Positions 19,130 through 28,227 of a DNA stretch of 64,000 bases are shown here, one piece after another. Each line of letters opens with the position of its first letter. The stretch's first letter is position 1. Position numbers and translations under genes: made by a program. This stretch comes from Algiphilus sp965216485 (GTDB lineage Bacteria > Pseudomonadota > Gammaproteobacteria > Nevskiales > Nevskiaceae). The DNA lies in NCBI RefSeq assembly GCF_965216485.1, contig NZ_OZ244162.1, positions 3,100,001 to 3,164,000 of the forward strand, given 5' to 3'. The notes under the pieces were generated by a model, which saw only the letters and a list, made by a program, of their open reading frames with translations, was not told the DNA's origin and searched no databases.

Positions 19130-19300
19130 GGCCTGTGAACACGCAGTCGATCGCGGTGCGCGCGTCCGTATGCGTACAGCGCAAGGAGTAAAGAGCGCGA
19201 TGGACTTGACGGACATGCGCGACGAAGGACGCGGCGGTGCGCGCATACGGGCGGCGTCCTTCGGATTCTCCTCGACCGACTGCGTGCGAACAGGCCCTAG
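19126..19300. mobile_element. MITE-like element with imperfect terminal inverted repeats
   Basis: 175 bases bounded by CTAGGGCCTGT and ACAGGCCCTAG. The inverted repeats continue inward as CACGCAGTCGATCG on the left and CACGCAGTCGGTCG on the right (reverse complement), about 26 bases with a few mismatches. An internal hairpin has arms 19223-19232 and 19254-19263 (CGAAGGACGC / GCGTCCTTCG). No transposase is encoded. The CTAG at each end may be a 4-bp target duplication. Both neighbouring genes use these CTAGs as stop codons. Confidence 0.7.
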
Positions 19301-19713
19301 CTGAAGGGAATGTCCTCGGCGCGCCGGTAGAACAGCGATGGGGGCGTCGGCTGCGACCACTCGTCGTAGATCGCTGCCAACTGCTGGCGCGCCCGTCGCT
19401 GCGTCTTGGAGAGCACCCACCAGGCGTTGAACCGCTCGATCAGATCGCTCAGGGAGACCACTGGCGCCTCGAGCATCGAAGCGCCGCTGGAGGTCAGTTC
19501 AATCAGTACGCCGTCGGTGTGCTCACGCAGCACGATGGCGCCATCCAGCGTCAGCTCATCGAGGGTGGCATCCAGGTCGCGGTCGCGTAAGCCGGTGTCG
19601 CGCCGCCAACTGTCGCGCAAGTCGCGCATGAAGATGCGCCCACCGATATGCACCTGGAGGGCGTACAGCACGTGCCGGAAGGCATGCGTGCGGGTGTTCT
19701 TGGTAATCTTCAT
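19297..19713 (-). CDS. conserved hypothetical, winged-helix-like
   Basis: 138 residues starting MKITKNTRTHAFRHVLYALQ. The pattern of a short helix, TGLRDRDLDATLDELTLDGA, and a beta hairpin (IVLREHTDGVLIELT) looks like a winged helix-turn-helix of 80-100 residues followed by a helical tail, but I recognise no family. The start was chosen to exclude a low-complexity upstream extension. It reads convergently with the monooxygenase and ends in the right-hand CTAG of the MITE-like element. Confidence 0.65.
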   Translation of the reverse strand: MKITKNTRTHAFRHVLYALQVHIGGRIFMRDLRDSWRRDTGLRDRDLDATLDELTLDGAIVLREHTDGVLIELTSSGASMLEAPVVSLSDLIERFNAWWVLSKTQRRARQQLAAIYDEWSQPTPPSLFYRRAEDIPFS

Positions 19714-19943
19714 CGCGTTGGTCTCGTTCTTTCGATCGGGACGACGCCCGACAGCAGCGCCCTGCACGCTGCATGGTCTACTACCGCGAAACGCCTTAAG
19801 CCGGTCTGCCGACGCGCGGCCGCTTCCATCGGCCCAACGGCCATACCGCAGTACAACAGCTCGCATTCCCGAACAATAATGACTCGCGCTTGCGGAATGC
19901 CGTATCGTTGAACTTCCGTTTCCCTTCATAGGTCGACCGAACC

Positions 19944-20636
19944 ATGCAGCATAGCGACGTACGTTCCGTTGCCGGACAACGAGAATCCGTACTGGCAACC
20001 AACAAGGTATTGCGCAATACCTACCTCCTTCTGTCCATGACCCTGGTGTTCAGCGCGATGACGGCAGGTGTTGCCATGGCGATCAATGCGCCCTACGGCA
20101 TCGGCCTGGTCTGTTCGCTGGTCGCTCTGGGTCTGTTGTGGTTCGTGGTGCCGCGCACCGCACACTCGATCAACGGCATCTACGCTGTCTTCGCCGTGAC
20201 CGGCCTGCTCGGCTTTGGCCTGGGCCCGGTGATCAATGCCTATCTCGCCGGCTTTTCCAACGGCGGGCAGATCGTGATGATGGCGCTGGGCATGACGGGA
20301 GGCACCTTCGTGGGTCTTTCCGCGTATGCGCTGAAGAGCCGGAAGGACTTCAGCTTCATGCGTCAGGCGCTATTTGCCGGCATCCTCATTGCCTTCATTG
20401 CAGCCATGGGCATGATGGTGTTCTCGCTCTTCGGCATGTATTTCCAGCCGCTGGCACTGGCCATTTCCGCAGCTTTCACGGTGCTGATGTGCGGTCTGAT
20501 CCTGTATCAGACGGGCGAGATCGTGAACGGCGGCGAGACCAACTACATCCTCGCCACCATTGGTCTCTACGTGGCCATCTACAACCTGTTCACCAGTCTG
20601 TTGCATCTGCTCGGTTTCGCTATGGGCGACGACTGA
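19944..20636 (+). CDS. yccA: Bax inhibitor-1/YccA family membrane protein
   Basis: 230 residues with seven hydrophobic segments from about residue 26 to the C-terminus, and the family's GEIVNGGETNYI...LY stretch near 192-210. In E. coli YccA binds and modulates the FtsH membrane protease. The ATG at 19944 gives a typical ~24-residue cytoplasmic N-terminus. It is monocistronic with a strong terminator 25 bases downstream. Confidence 0.93.
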   Translation: MQHSDVRSVAGQRESVLATNKVLRNTYLLLSMTLVFSAMTAGVAMAINAPYGIGLVCSLVALGLLWFVVPRTAHSINGIYAVFAVTGLLGFGLGPVINAYLAGFSNGGQIVMMALGMTGGTFVGLSAYALKSRKDFSFMRQALFAGILIAFIAAMGMMVFSLFGMYFQPLALAISAAFTVLMCGLILYQTGEIVNGGETNYILATIGLYVAIYNLFTSLLHLLGFAMGDD

Positions 20637-20660
20637 AGCAAAGGACATTCGCTGATCACG

Positions 20661-20691
20661 AGGCCGCTGCCAGCAGGCAGCGGCCTTTTTT
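20661..20691 (+). terminator. intrinsic terminator after yccA
   Basis: AGGCCGCTGCC pairs with GGCAGCGGCCT around an AGCA loop, followed by a run of T. Confidence 0.88.
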
Positions 20692-20756
20692 GTGCCTGTT
20701 CATCGGCTTTTCATGCCGGCCTCAGTACGCGTTTAGCGCTCCTTTCGCACGATGGC

Positions 20757-20778
20757 GAACGGTCATTCAGGACCGTTC
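20757..20778. promoter_or_regulatory. dyad in the ompW leader region
   Basis: GAACGGTC and GACCGTTC form an 8-base inverted repeat with a six-base spacer, 45 bases before the ompW-like start. It could be an operator half-site pair or a leader hairpin. Confidence 0.4.
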
Positions 20779-20822
20779 AACGCGCGGCATGCGCACCCTC
20801 GAGAAAAAAGGAGATCATCATC

Positions 20823-21419
20823 ATGCACCGTCTCGCTTGTCTGGGAGCAGCCCTCTCGCTGTCCATCGTTGCCGGTCAGGCAATGGCCGAAGAGAGCAAG
20901 TGGTCGGTACGCGCGGGCATCGCGCACGTGTCGCCCACCAACTCCGCCAGCAACACCGACGCCGGGCCCGTCGAAGTCGGGGACGGCACCAATCTTGGCC
21001 TCAACCTGCGCTATGCCTTCGCACCCCAGTGGTCCGTCGACATTCTGGGCGCGCTGCCCTTCGAGCACGATATTCGTGTCGCCGGCAGTGAGGTGGCCTC
21101 CACCAAGCACCTGCCACCCACGGTATCGGCGCTCTATCACTTCAATATTCCGGGCGCACTCGACCTCTTCGTGGGTGGTGGCCTGAACTACACCTTCTTC
21201 ATGGACGAGCAGCTCGACGGTGCCAACCTCAGTCTCGAGGACAGCATCGGTCCGGCCGGCATTGTTGGCATGACCTATGCGCTGGGGCCGCAATGGTCCA
21301 TGGGGGCGGACCTGCGCTACATCGCCATCGAAACGGACGCCAAGGTCAACGGCACCGACATTGGCAGCGTGGACATCGACCCCTGGGTCTTCGCCGCCAC
21401 GCTGGGCTATCACTTCTAG
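20823..21419 (+). CDS. ompW: OmpW-family outer membrane protein
   Basis: 198 residues with a signal peptide (about 1-22, ending AMA) and the eight-stranded barrel pattern of OmpW: WSVRAGIAHVSP, the LGLNLRYAFAPQWSVDILGA segment, LPPTVSALYHF, and a C-terminal strand ending in YHF. OmpW-type barrels have a lateral hydrophobic channel and are linked to uptake of small hydrophobic molecules, fitting a hydrocarbon-oxidising host. AAAAAAGGAG precedes the ATG. Confidence 0.93.
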   Translation: MHRLACLGAALSLSIVAGQAMAEESKWSVRAGIAHVSPTNSASNTDAGPVEVGDGTNLGLNLRYAFAPQWSVDILGALPFEHDIRVAGSEVASTKHLPPTVSALYHFNIPGALDLFVGGGLNYTFFMDEQLDGANLSLEDSIGPAGIVGMTYALGPQWSMGADLRYIAIETDAKVNGTDIGSVDIDPWVFAATLGYHF

Positions 21420-21432
21420 CACAAGGACTTAA

Positions 21433-21462
21433 CGGGCCGGCTGCAAGGGCGCGGCCGGCCCG
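21433..21462. terminator. GC-rich stem-loop after ompW
   Basis: Nine-base stem CGGGCCGGC / GCCGGCCCG, 13 bases after the stop, without a U-run. It is a possible transcript end or mRNA stabiliser. Confidence 0.4.
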
Positions 21463-21511
21463 GTCACGAAGCACCTGCGGGACAAGCCGCATCCACCAGG
21501 GAGGATGAAGC

Positions 21512-22240
21512 ATGACACGCACGCGACGATATCTATCCATGGCCGCCTTGCCCTTGGTGGCGTGGTCGGCCAGCGCGCCAGCACTCAATACCACCAGCGT
21601 CTTCAGCCCGGACGTTCGTGCCGGCAGTCAGGCTTTGGAGTATCGACTGTCATTCGTGCCGCAGTCCGGCGACGACGCCATCGCCCATCGCCTGCACTAC
21701 CAGCGCGCCTGGAGCGAAGACTGGCGCTGGCGATTCATTGGCCTGTTTTCGGATAGCGGCGCCGACGACCTCGAGTACCGCTACATGCGCCTCGAACTGC
21801 AGAATCAGTTCCTCAGTGACGAAGTCGGCGACTGGGACGCCGCCGTACGCTATGAATTTCAGATCGCCGACAACGACGACCGCCCATCACGCGTGCGCGT
21901 CGCCTTCACCGCCAAGCGCGATCTTGATGCGCACTGGCAGATTCGGGGCAATTTTCTGACGGGCCGTGAATTCGGCGCCGAATCGGGAGAGGGCTATCTC
22001 CTGGAGACACGCGCCCAGATCACCCGCGCGGTCGGCGATTATCGCCTGGGCATCGAGAGCTTCAACGACTTCAACGATACTCGGAACATGGGGAGCTTCG
22101 AGGATCAGGCACACCAGATTGGCCCAGTGCTGAAAGGCCGCTTCGGCAGAGGCTGGAAGTTTCTCTTGAGTGGCCTGTTCGGCGTGTCGGGTGGCGCCGA
22201 TGACCACGACATCCGCCTGCATCTCACTCGTGGCTTCTAG
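21512..22240 (+). CDS. predicted outer-membrane beta-barrel protein
   Basis: 242 residues with a signal peptide (about 1-24, ending APA). The mature part alternates short amphipathic strands rich in Tyr/Trp/Arg (LEYRLSFVPQ, WRWRFIGLFSD, YMRLELQNQF) and ends in Phe after ...LHLTRGF, the usual signal for outer-membrane assembly. I know no specific family. It follows ompW closely on the same strand and may be cotranscribed. Confidence 0.75.
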   Translation: MTRTRRYLSMAALPLVAWSASAPALNTTSVFSPDVRAGSQALEYRLSFVPQSGDDAIAHRLHYQRAWSEDWRWRFIGLFSDSGADDLEYRYMRLELQNQFLSDEVGDWDAAVRYEFQIADNDDRPSRVRVAFTAKRDLDAHWQIRGNFLTGREFGAESGEGYLLETRAQITRAVGDYRLGIESFNDFNDTRNMGSFEDQAHQIGPVLKGRFGRGWKFLLSGLFGVSGGADDHDIRLHLTRGF

Positions 22241-22344
22241 CGATGACACATACGCAGGAGCATGCATCAGCACGCCCATGAGCCCCAAGAGAGTAGGCTT
22301 GGCATCCGGTCAAGGGCCCCTATCGCGCTCATCCATCCACCGCC

Positions 22345-23034
22345 ATGAAACAGCTGCTGATCGTTGAAGACGACACCCGCGTCGCGCGCTTCCTGGAACG
22401 CGGCCTGAGCGCGGAAGGCTATACCTGCACGCTCGTGCATCATGGCACAAGGGGCCTCGAAATGGCGCGTCATGGCGCCTTCGACCTCATCTTGCTCGAC
22501 CGCATGCTGCCCGGCCACGATGGCGTGGCCATCTGCCGGGCGCTGCGCAAGGCCCAGATCGATACCCCCATCCTGATGCTCACGGCCCTGGACGAGGTCG
22601 ACGACCGTGTCGAGGGGCTGCGCACCGGCGCCGACGACTATCTGGGCAAACCCTTCGACTTCGAAGAATTGCTGGCGCGATTGGAGGCGCTGGCGCGGCG
22701 CTCCGGCGACTACCGCGACGACAACGATGTACTGACCCATGGACCGCTACAGCTCGACATTCCGGCGCTGGCGTTGTCCTGCCGCGGTCAGCCGGTGTCG
22801 CTGACCACCACGGAAATGGCACTGATCCGTCTGCTCATGAGCCAGCCCAAGCGGGTCTACTCGCGCGAGCGCATTCTCAATGCCGTGTGGGGTCAGACCG
22901 AGGATCCGATGACCAATATTGTCGATGTCTACATTGGCCGTCTGCGCCGCAAGCTCGATAGCAAGGACGCCCCCTCGCTGATCGAAACGGTGCGCGGTGC
23001 CGGCTACCGGCTTGCCAGTGTCGACGAGGGCTGA
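22345..23034 (+). CDS. OmpR/PhoB-type response regulator without adjacent kinase
   Basis: 229 residues. The receiver domain (1-118) has acidic pocket E8-D9-D10, phospho-acceptor D52 and K102. A winged-helix effector domain follows (about 130-225; VYSRERILNAVWGQ ... VDVYIGRLRRKLD). It resembles QseB/TctD/CopR-like regulators. No histidine kinase gene follows; a terminator and a convergent transporter gene come next, so it is an orphan in this window. Its proximity to two outer-membrane protein genes hints at envelope control. Confidence 0.93.
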   Translation: MKQLLIVEDDTRVARFLERGLSAEGYTCTLVHHGTRGLEMARHGAFDLILLDRMLPGHDGVAICRALRKAQIDTPILMLTALDEVDDRVEGLRTGADDYLGKPFDFEELLARLEALARRSGDYRDDNDVLTHGPLQLDIPALALSCRGQPVSLTTTEMALIRLLMSQPKRVYSRERILNAVWGQTEDPMTNIVDVYIGRLRRKLDSKDAPSLIETVRGAGYRLASVDEG

Positions 23035-23120
23035 CGAAGAAGCGGACCGGGGAGAAGAACGCTCACCCCGTGTGCAGGCGCTCTGACGCGCAGACCGAGG
23101 CAACAACATGGTCAGCAACA

Positions 23121-23149
23121 AGAAAGCCCGGCGTCTTGCCGGGCTTTCT
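23121..23149. terminator. bidirectional terminator
   Basis: AGAAAGCCCGGC pairs with GCCGGGCTTTCT around GTCTT. The A- and T-rich stem ends let it serve both the response-regulator gene (+) and the ABC binding-protein gene (-). Confidence 0.85.
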
Positions 23150-23172
23150 CATACGGGTCACTGGCGGGCGGA

Positions 23173-24060
23173 TCAGCTGTCGATCCAGCCCTGGATGCGC
23201 TCCTGATTCTCGGCGATATAGGCGTCGATTGCCTCTTCGTAGCTGGTCGACTGCGCCTTGGCCATGGCTGCCTGCAGTTCATCCAGCGGAATGTACATAT
23301 TGGTTAGGAAGGCCGCGAGTTCGGGGTGATCCTCCTTGAAACCTTCGCGCACGATGGCGTCAATATGCTGAGCTTCACCGAGGGTGCCCTTCGGGTCTTC
23401 CAGGAAGCGGAGATCGAAGCGACCAAACATCCAGTGCGGCGTCCAACCGGTCACAACAATCCATTCGCCATTGTCGACCGCGCGCTTCAGCGCTGCCGTC
23501 ATGGCCGCGCCGCTGGCGGACTGCAGGCGATAGTCCTCAAGACCATATTCCTCGATGGTCGTCTCGGACAGCTGCATCAGGCCGGCACCCGGGTCGATGC
23601 CTTGGATCGTGCCGTCGAGCTTCTTGATGTTGCCTTCCTTCTTGAGGTCCTCGATGCTGCTGAGCGCCACTTCCGGCACATAGCTCGGCACGATCCAGCC
23701 CAGACGCGCGCCTTCATAGAGCGGGCCGAGGTCGACCACGTCATCGCCCACACGCTCCATGTAGTTGCCGTGGGTATCCGGCAGCCACGCCATCAGCATG
23801 CCATCCAGATCTCCCTTCGCTACGCCCTGGTACTGCACGCCGATATCGGCCAGGGTCAGCTCCACCTTGTAGTCGTAGTTGGCCTCGATGACCTTCTTCG
23901 CCAGCTTGGTGACGAATTCGGCGTCCGACCATGCCGTCCAGCCGATCTCAACAGACTTCATGCCGCCGTGATCATCCGCCTGCGCACTGCCAAGCCCGGC
24001 GAGGGCCAGTGTGGCGGCAAACAGGGATGTGGCAACGCGCTTCGTGATTCGATGTCGCAT
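23173..24060 (-). CDS. proX: glycine-betaine-type ABC substrate-binding protein
   Basis: 295 residues of the OpuAC/ProX family. A signal peptide occupies about 1-28 (ATLALAGLGSAQA). The mature protein begins with the typical VEIGWTAWSDAEFVTKLAKK segment and keeps Trp/Tyr residues used for cation-pi binding of quaternary amines (LGWIVPSYV, VTGWTPHWMF). It is the last gene of a minus-strand ATPase-permease-binding-protein operon for an osmoprotectant such as betaine or choline. Confidence 0.92.
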   Translation of the reverse strand: MRHRITKRVATSLFAATLALAGLGSAQADDHGGMKSVEIGWTAWSDAEFVTKLAKKVIEANYDYKVELTLADIGVQYQGVAKGDLDGMLMAWLPDTHGNYMERVGDDVVDLGPLYEGARLGWIVPSYVPEVALSSIEDLKKEGNIKKLDGTIQGIDPGAGLMQLSETTIEEYGLEDYRLQSASGAAMTAALKRAVDNGEWIVVTGWTPHWMFGRFDLRFLEDPKGTLGEAQHIDAIVREGFKEDHPELAAFLTNMYIPLDELQAAMAKAQSTSYEEAIDAYIAENQERIQGWIDS

Positions 24061-24143
24061 GCGTCTTCTCCTTTTGAGAGGGTCTTTCACCCTATAAAAA
24101 AATCATTCGGGCCGCACCCCGCCCGCCCGCCACGCGGAAGACT

Positions 24144-25037
24144 TCAGCCCTTGGTGGATGCCGCGGTGTTACGTGAAAACAAGGACTTGAAACGCGAAAG
24201 AAGCCCGCCCGCCGCTGATCGGCCGCCGAAGCTCTGTGTCAGCCGGTCGAGAATGATGGCGAGGATGACCACGCCCAGCCCGCCTTCGAAGCCCAAGCCC
24301 ACGTCCAGGCGCTGAATGCCGGTGAGCACGGTGTTGCCCAGCCCGCCGGCACCGATCATGGAGGCGATGACCACCATCGAGAGCGCCAGCATGATGGTCT
24401 GATTGACGCCCGCCATGATCGAGGGCATGGCCAGTGGCAGCTCCACCTTGAACAGCAGCTGCGCGCCATTGCAGCCGAAGGCCCGGCCCGCCTCCACGTT
24501 TTCGACCGGCACATGGCGAATGCCCAGATTCATCAAGCGGACGGCGGGTGGCATCGAGAAGATGACGGTCGCGATGGTACCCGGTACCTCGCCGAGACCG
24601 AAGAACAGCACGGCAGGGATCAGATAGACAAAAGCCGGCAGGGTCTGCATGAAGTCCAGGATCGGCCGCACCACCGCTGCCACGATATCGCTCTTGGCCA
24701 TCGCCACTCCCGAAGGCAACCCGATGCCGAGTGCAACCAGGGTGGCGGCCAGAACCAGGCCGAGCGTATCCATGGTCTGTTCCCAAAGTTCCATGCCGAG
24801 AATCACGTACAAGGCCACCAGGACAAAGAGCGCGAAACGCCAACCCACACGCCACAGCCCGAGTCCCACGAGAACCGCAAAGACCGCCCAGATGGGAGTC
24901 GCCTGCAGCAGATCCGTGATGTTGCCGGAGACGAATTCGATGCCGGCAGCGATACCATCGAAAAAGCCTTGGGCGTGGTCCAGCATGAAGTCGACGCCGT
25001 CGCTGACGTATTCGCCGATGGGCAGTTCACGCGCCAT
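24144..25037 (-). CDS. proW: glycine-betaine-type ABC permease
   Basis: 297 residues with six or more hydrophobic helices and the BPD-type inner-membrane domain; the cytoplasmic EAA-like loop reads NVEAGRAFGCNGAQLLFKVE. ProW-like. The start overlaps the end of the upstream ATPase gene by 11 bases, which indicates translational coupling. It works with the ATPase and binding protein on either side. Confidence 0.93.
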   Translation of the reverse strand: MARELPIGEYVSDGVDFMLDHAQGFFDGIAAGIEFVSGNITDLLQATPIWAVFAVLVGLGLWRVGWRFALFVLVALYVILGMELWEQTMDTLGLVLAATLVALGIGLPSGVAMAKSDIVAAVVRPILDFMQTLPAFVYLIPAVLFFGLGEVPGTIATVIFSMPPAVRLMNLGIRHVPVENVEAGRAFGCNGAQLLFKVELPLAMPSIMAGVNQTIMLALSMVVIASMIGAGGLGNTVLTGIQRLDVGLGFEGGLGVVILAIILDRLTQSFGGRSAAGGLLSRFKSLFSRNTAASTKG

Positions 25038-26262
25038 GGCTGGCCTCCTCTTCGCTCGCTTCGGGGTCCTGCCGGTCCAGGGTCAGGAGCAAGGTGGCGC
25101 GGGAGATCGCGCCCACATAGCGACCATCCTCGTCGACCACGGGGACGGGCCAGGGGCTCTCGGCCACCCGGGTCATGATGTCCGTCAGCGGCGTGCTCGC
25201 CGCGATCGGTGGATCGTCGATGAAGGCGGTCTCGATATCACCATCCCTGCCTCCGTTGCTGGATTCGAGCTGTTCAGCGATGGAATCCACCGTGACCACG
25301 CCCTGCAACACCCGCGACCGGTCGTTGACCACCGCCACCTGGCGGCCCGACTGGTCGAGCCGCGACAACGCTGCGCGCAGACGCATGCCGGCACGCTCCA
25401 CCACGGTCAACTGATCGCGGCGCGCGACGTCGCCGGCGGTGAAGACACGGCTGACATCCACGCCACGGAAGAAGGAACGTACATAGTCATTGGCTGGCGC
25501 GCGGACGATCTCGTCCGGCGTCCCGATCTGCACCACACGACCGCCTTCCATGATCGCGATGCGATCTCCGACCCGCATGGCTTCGTCCAGGTCGTGCGTA
25601 ATGAACACCACCGTGCGCGCCTGCTCTGACTGCAGGCGCAGCAATTCATCCTGCATCTCGGTGCGGATCAACGGATCCAGCGCCGAGAAGGCTTCATCCA
25701 TGAGCAGGATCTCCGGGTCCGTGGCCAGGGCGCGGGCCAGGCCGACGCGCTGCTTCATCCCGCCCGAGAGTTCATCCGGGTAGCTCTCCGCATTGGCTTT
25801 CAGGCCAACCGCATCGAGGGCTTCCATCGCGCGTCGCTCGCGTTCCTCGCGCTTCATGCCCGCCACATTCAAGCCAAAAGCAGTGTTCTGCAGCACCGTC
25901 TGGTGCGGCATCAGCGCAAAGGCCTGAAACACCATGCTGATGGAATGCCGCCGCACGGCGATCAGTTCCTTGCGCGACATGCGTGTGATGTCGCGGCCAT
26001 TGAGGGTGATGCTGCCGGCGCTGGGTTCGATCAGGCGGTTGAGCATGCGCACCATGGTGGACTTGCCGGAACCCGATAGGCCCATCACCACGAAGACTTC
26101 GCCCTCTTCCACCGAGAAGGTCGCATCCGCGACGCCAACCGTCAGGCCGGTTTCGGCAAAGATCGTGTCCTTGTCTTCGCCGCGCTCGATGCGCTCGAGT
26201 GCCTCCCGAGGGTTGCCGCCGAAGATCTTGTAGACCCCTTGTACCGCCAGCTTGCTGTCCAA
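25027..26262 (-). CDS. proV: glycine-betaine-type ABC ATPase with CBS domains
   Basis: 411 residues from a TTG start. The usual ProV N-terminus (LDSKLAVQGVYKIFGGNP) begins there and GGGAGG lies about six bases upstream; the longer frame from 26298 adds 12 unrelated residues. Walker A GLSGSGKST is near 59-67, the signature LSGGMKQR and Walker B ILLMDEAFSALDP follow, and two CBS domains occupy the C-terminal ~130 residues. CBS domains in ProV/OpuA sense ionic strength. First gene of the operon. Confidence 0.92.
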   Translation of the reverse strand: MDSKLAVQGVYKIFGGNPREALERIERGEDKDTIFAETGLTVGVADATFSVEEGEVFVVMGLSGSGKSTMVRMLNRLIEPSAGSITLNGRDITRMSRKELIAVRRHSISMVFQAFALMPHQTVLQNTAFGLNVAGMKREERERRAMEALDAVGLKANAESYPDELSGGMKQRVGLARALATDPEILLMDEAFSALDPLIRTEMQDELLRLQSEQARTVVFITHDLDEAMRVGDRIAIMEGGRVVQIGTPDEIVRAPANDYVRSFFRGVDVSRVFTAGDVARRDQLTVVERAGMRLRAALSRLDQSGRQVAVVNDRSRVLQGVVTVDSIAEQLESSNGGRDGDIETAFIDDPPIAASTPLTDIMTRVAESPWPVPVVDEDGRYVGAISRATLLLTLDRQDPEASEEEASHGA

Positions 26263-26371
26263 GCCAGCCTCCCTTTGACTACACCCCTGAACGAACACCC
26301 TACCGAATTCACGGCTTTGACGCCCACCATGGCCAAGTTAGGCTGCACAGCCACCCAAGGCGGAGGGCCAC

Positions 26372-26791
26372 ATGCGCCACCACCGCGAAGAGCTCTGGTT
26401 CAACACCGACCGCCGGGTCGCCTTCGTTAACATCACGCCGCAGGTCGAGCAGGCCGTAGCTGCAAGCGGCATCCGCGAAGGCCTGTGCCTGGTCAATGCC
26501 ATGCACATCTCGGCTTCGGTGTTCATCAATGACGACGAGCGCGGATTGCACGCTGACTTCGAGCACTGGCTGGAGCAGCTCGTCCCTTACGGCCCCACCG
26601 ATCGCTGGCGGCACAACGACACCGGCGAGGACAACGCCGACAGCCATATCAAACGGCAGATCTTCGGCCGCGAGGTAACCGTCGCGATCAGCGAAGGGCA
26701 CCTCGACATCGGCCCCTGGGAGCAGATCTTCTACGGCGAATTCGACGGGCGCCGCCGCAAGCGCGTCCTGATGAAGCTCATCGGGGAGTAA
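26372..26791 (+). CDS. YjbQ family (UPF0047) protein
   Basis: 139 residues with the complete family pattern: a central GLCLVNAMHISASVFINDDE with metal-binding His, HNDTGEDNADSHIKRQIFGR, then WEQIFYGEFDGRRRKRVLMK at the C-terminus. Members of this trimeric family show weak thiamine-phosphate synthase activity in vitro and are often annotated as secondary thiamine-phosphate synthase; the real role is unsettled. It is divergent from the ABC transporter operon. Confidence 0.93.
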   Translation: MRHHREELWFNTDRRVAFVNITPQVEQAVAASGIREGLCLVNAMHISASVFINDDERGLHADFEHWLEQLVPYGPTDRWRHNDTGEDNADSHIKRQIFGREVTVAISEGHLDIGPWEQIFYGEFDGRRRKRVLMKLIGE

Positions 26792-27054
26792 ATGCATCGG
26801 TACCGGATGGCGATAGCTGCGCCATCACCCGACAGTCGAACGCCGGCCCAGGGATCAATGTCGGCAGCGTCTCCCCGGCCCCCCACCACCGCGCCGTCAT
26901 CGTGTCCATTCCCGTTGGCGAGGAAGCCCGGACACGGTGGCTGGATGGTTGCATGTGCGACAGGCCGTTTCCCACGCCGTCATCCGGATCGGCATTTTGC
27001 CGGAGCGGGCCAGTCGACCGACTCGGCCGGCAGCCCAGCGGGCACAATGCCGTC

Positions 27055-28227
27055 ATGCATAGCTGGCGAGAAAGTTTTGTCGTCTTCCTGCGCCTGGGTC
27101 TCACCGCCTTTGGCGGGCCGGTGGCGCATCTCGCCTATTTCCGCGAGGCCTTCGTCGTCCAGCGACGCTGGCTCAGCGAAGCGCAGTACGTGGAACTGGT
27201 GGCGCTATGCCAGTTCCTTCCCGGACCGGCGTCCAGCCAGGTTGCCATGGCCATTGGCCATCACCGTGCCGGCGCGCCCGGCATGCTCGCGGCTTGGTGC
27301 GCCTTCACCCTGCCCTCGGTCCTTGCTCTGCTCGCCTTTGCCTGGCTGGCGCTGCCTTACGCCGAAGGCGGCACCGCCGGCTGGCTGATCGGCATCAAGG
27401 CGGCCGTGGTCGCGGTGGTAGCGCACGCCCTGCTGGGCATGGCACGCACCCTGCTGCCGACCCCGCTCTGCGCCCTGCTCGCCGCCTTCGCCTGCCTGTT
27501 GATGCTGCTCAGCGGCGGCTTCATCGCGCAACTCGCGGTCATCGTGGGCGCGGCGATAGCCGGTTGGGCGCTGCTGGATCACGGCGGTGCGGTCGAGACG
27601 CCGGCGCTTGGGCCGCCGCAAGCGGCAAGCACCCGTCCGCTGACCTGGTTGCTCCTGTTCCTGATGCTGCTCCTCGGCCTTCCCTGGCTGACCATGTTCT
27701 GGGACGCGCAATGCCTGGCGGTGGCCGACCGCTTCTATCGCACCGGTTCCTTGGTGTTCGGAGGCGGGCATGTGGTGTTGCCGCTCCTGCACGGCGCCGT
27801 TGTTGAACCGGGCTGGGTGAGCGCCAGCGATTTTCTCGCCGGCTATGCCGCCGCGCAGGCCATCCCCGGCCCCTTGTTCAGCGTAGCTGCCTATCTGGGC
27901 GCGGTCATGCACGGCGGCGGGCTGACTACGGCGCTCGTCGCGCTGGTCGCCATCTTCTTGCCTTCGGCCTTGCTGCTGTTGGGGGTCTTGCCGCTTTGGC
28001 ACCGCCTGCGGCGGAGTGACCACGCCCGCCGCGCCATGACCGGCGTCGGCGCCGGCGTGGTCGGTCTGCTGGCGGCGGCTTGGTGGAATCCGGTCCTGCA
28101 GACCGGCGTTCAGGGGCCGATCACCGGCGCCGTGGCACTGCTCGGCTTTGGCCTGCTGTGGCACGGCCGGACACCCGCCTGGGCCATCGTCCTGGGCAGT
28201 GCCACCGTCGGCGCGCTACTGCTGTGA
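27055..28227 (+). CDS. chrA: chromate efflux transporter (CHR family)
   Basis: 390-residue polytopic protein made of two homologous CHR halves. The N-terminal half carries LRLGLTAFGGPVAHLAYFRE and QFLPGPASSQVA; the C-terminal half carries SLVFGGGHVVLPLLH and YAAAQAIPGPLFSVAAYLG. CHR proteins export chromate or related oxyanions using the proton motive force. The last 12 bases overlap the 3' end of the convergent GDYXXLXY-type gene. The 263 bases upstream hold no recognisable gene. Confidence 0.92.
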   Translation: MHSWRESFVVFLRLGLTAFGGPVAHLAYFREAFVVQRRWLSEAQYVELVALCQFLPGPASSQVAMAIGHHRAGAPGMLAAWCAFTLPSVLALLAFAWLALPYAEGGTAGWLIGIKAAVVAVVAHALLGMARTLLPTPLCALLAAFACLLMLLSGGFIAQLAVIVGAAIAGWALLDHGGAVETPALGPPQAASTRPLTWLLLFLMLLLGLPWLTMFWDAQCLAVADRFYRTGSLVFGGGHVVLPLLHGAVVEPGWVSASDFLAGYAAAQAIPGPLFSVAAYLGAVMHGGGLTTALVALVAIFLPSALLLLGVLPLWHRLRRSDHARRAMTGVGAGVVGLLAAAWWNPVLQTGVQGPITGAVALLGFGLLWHGRTPAWAIVLGSATVGALLL

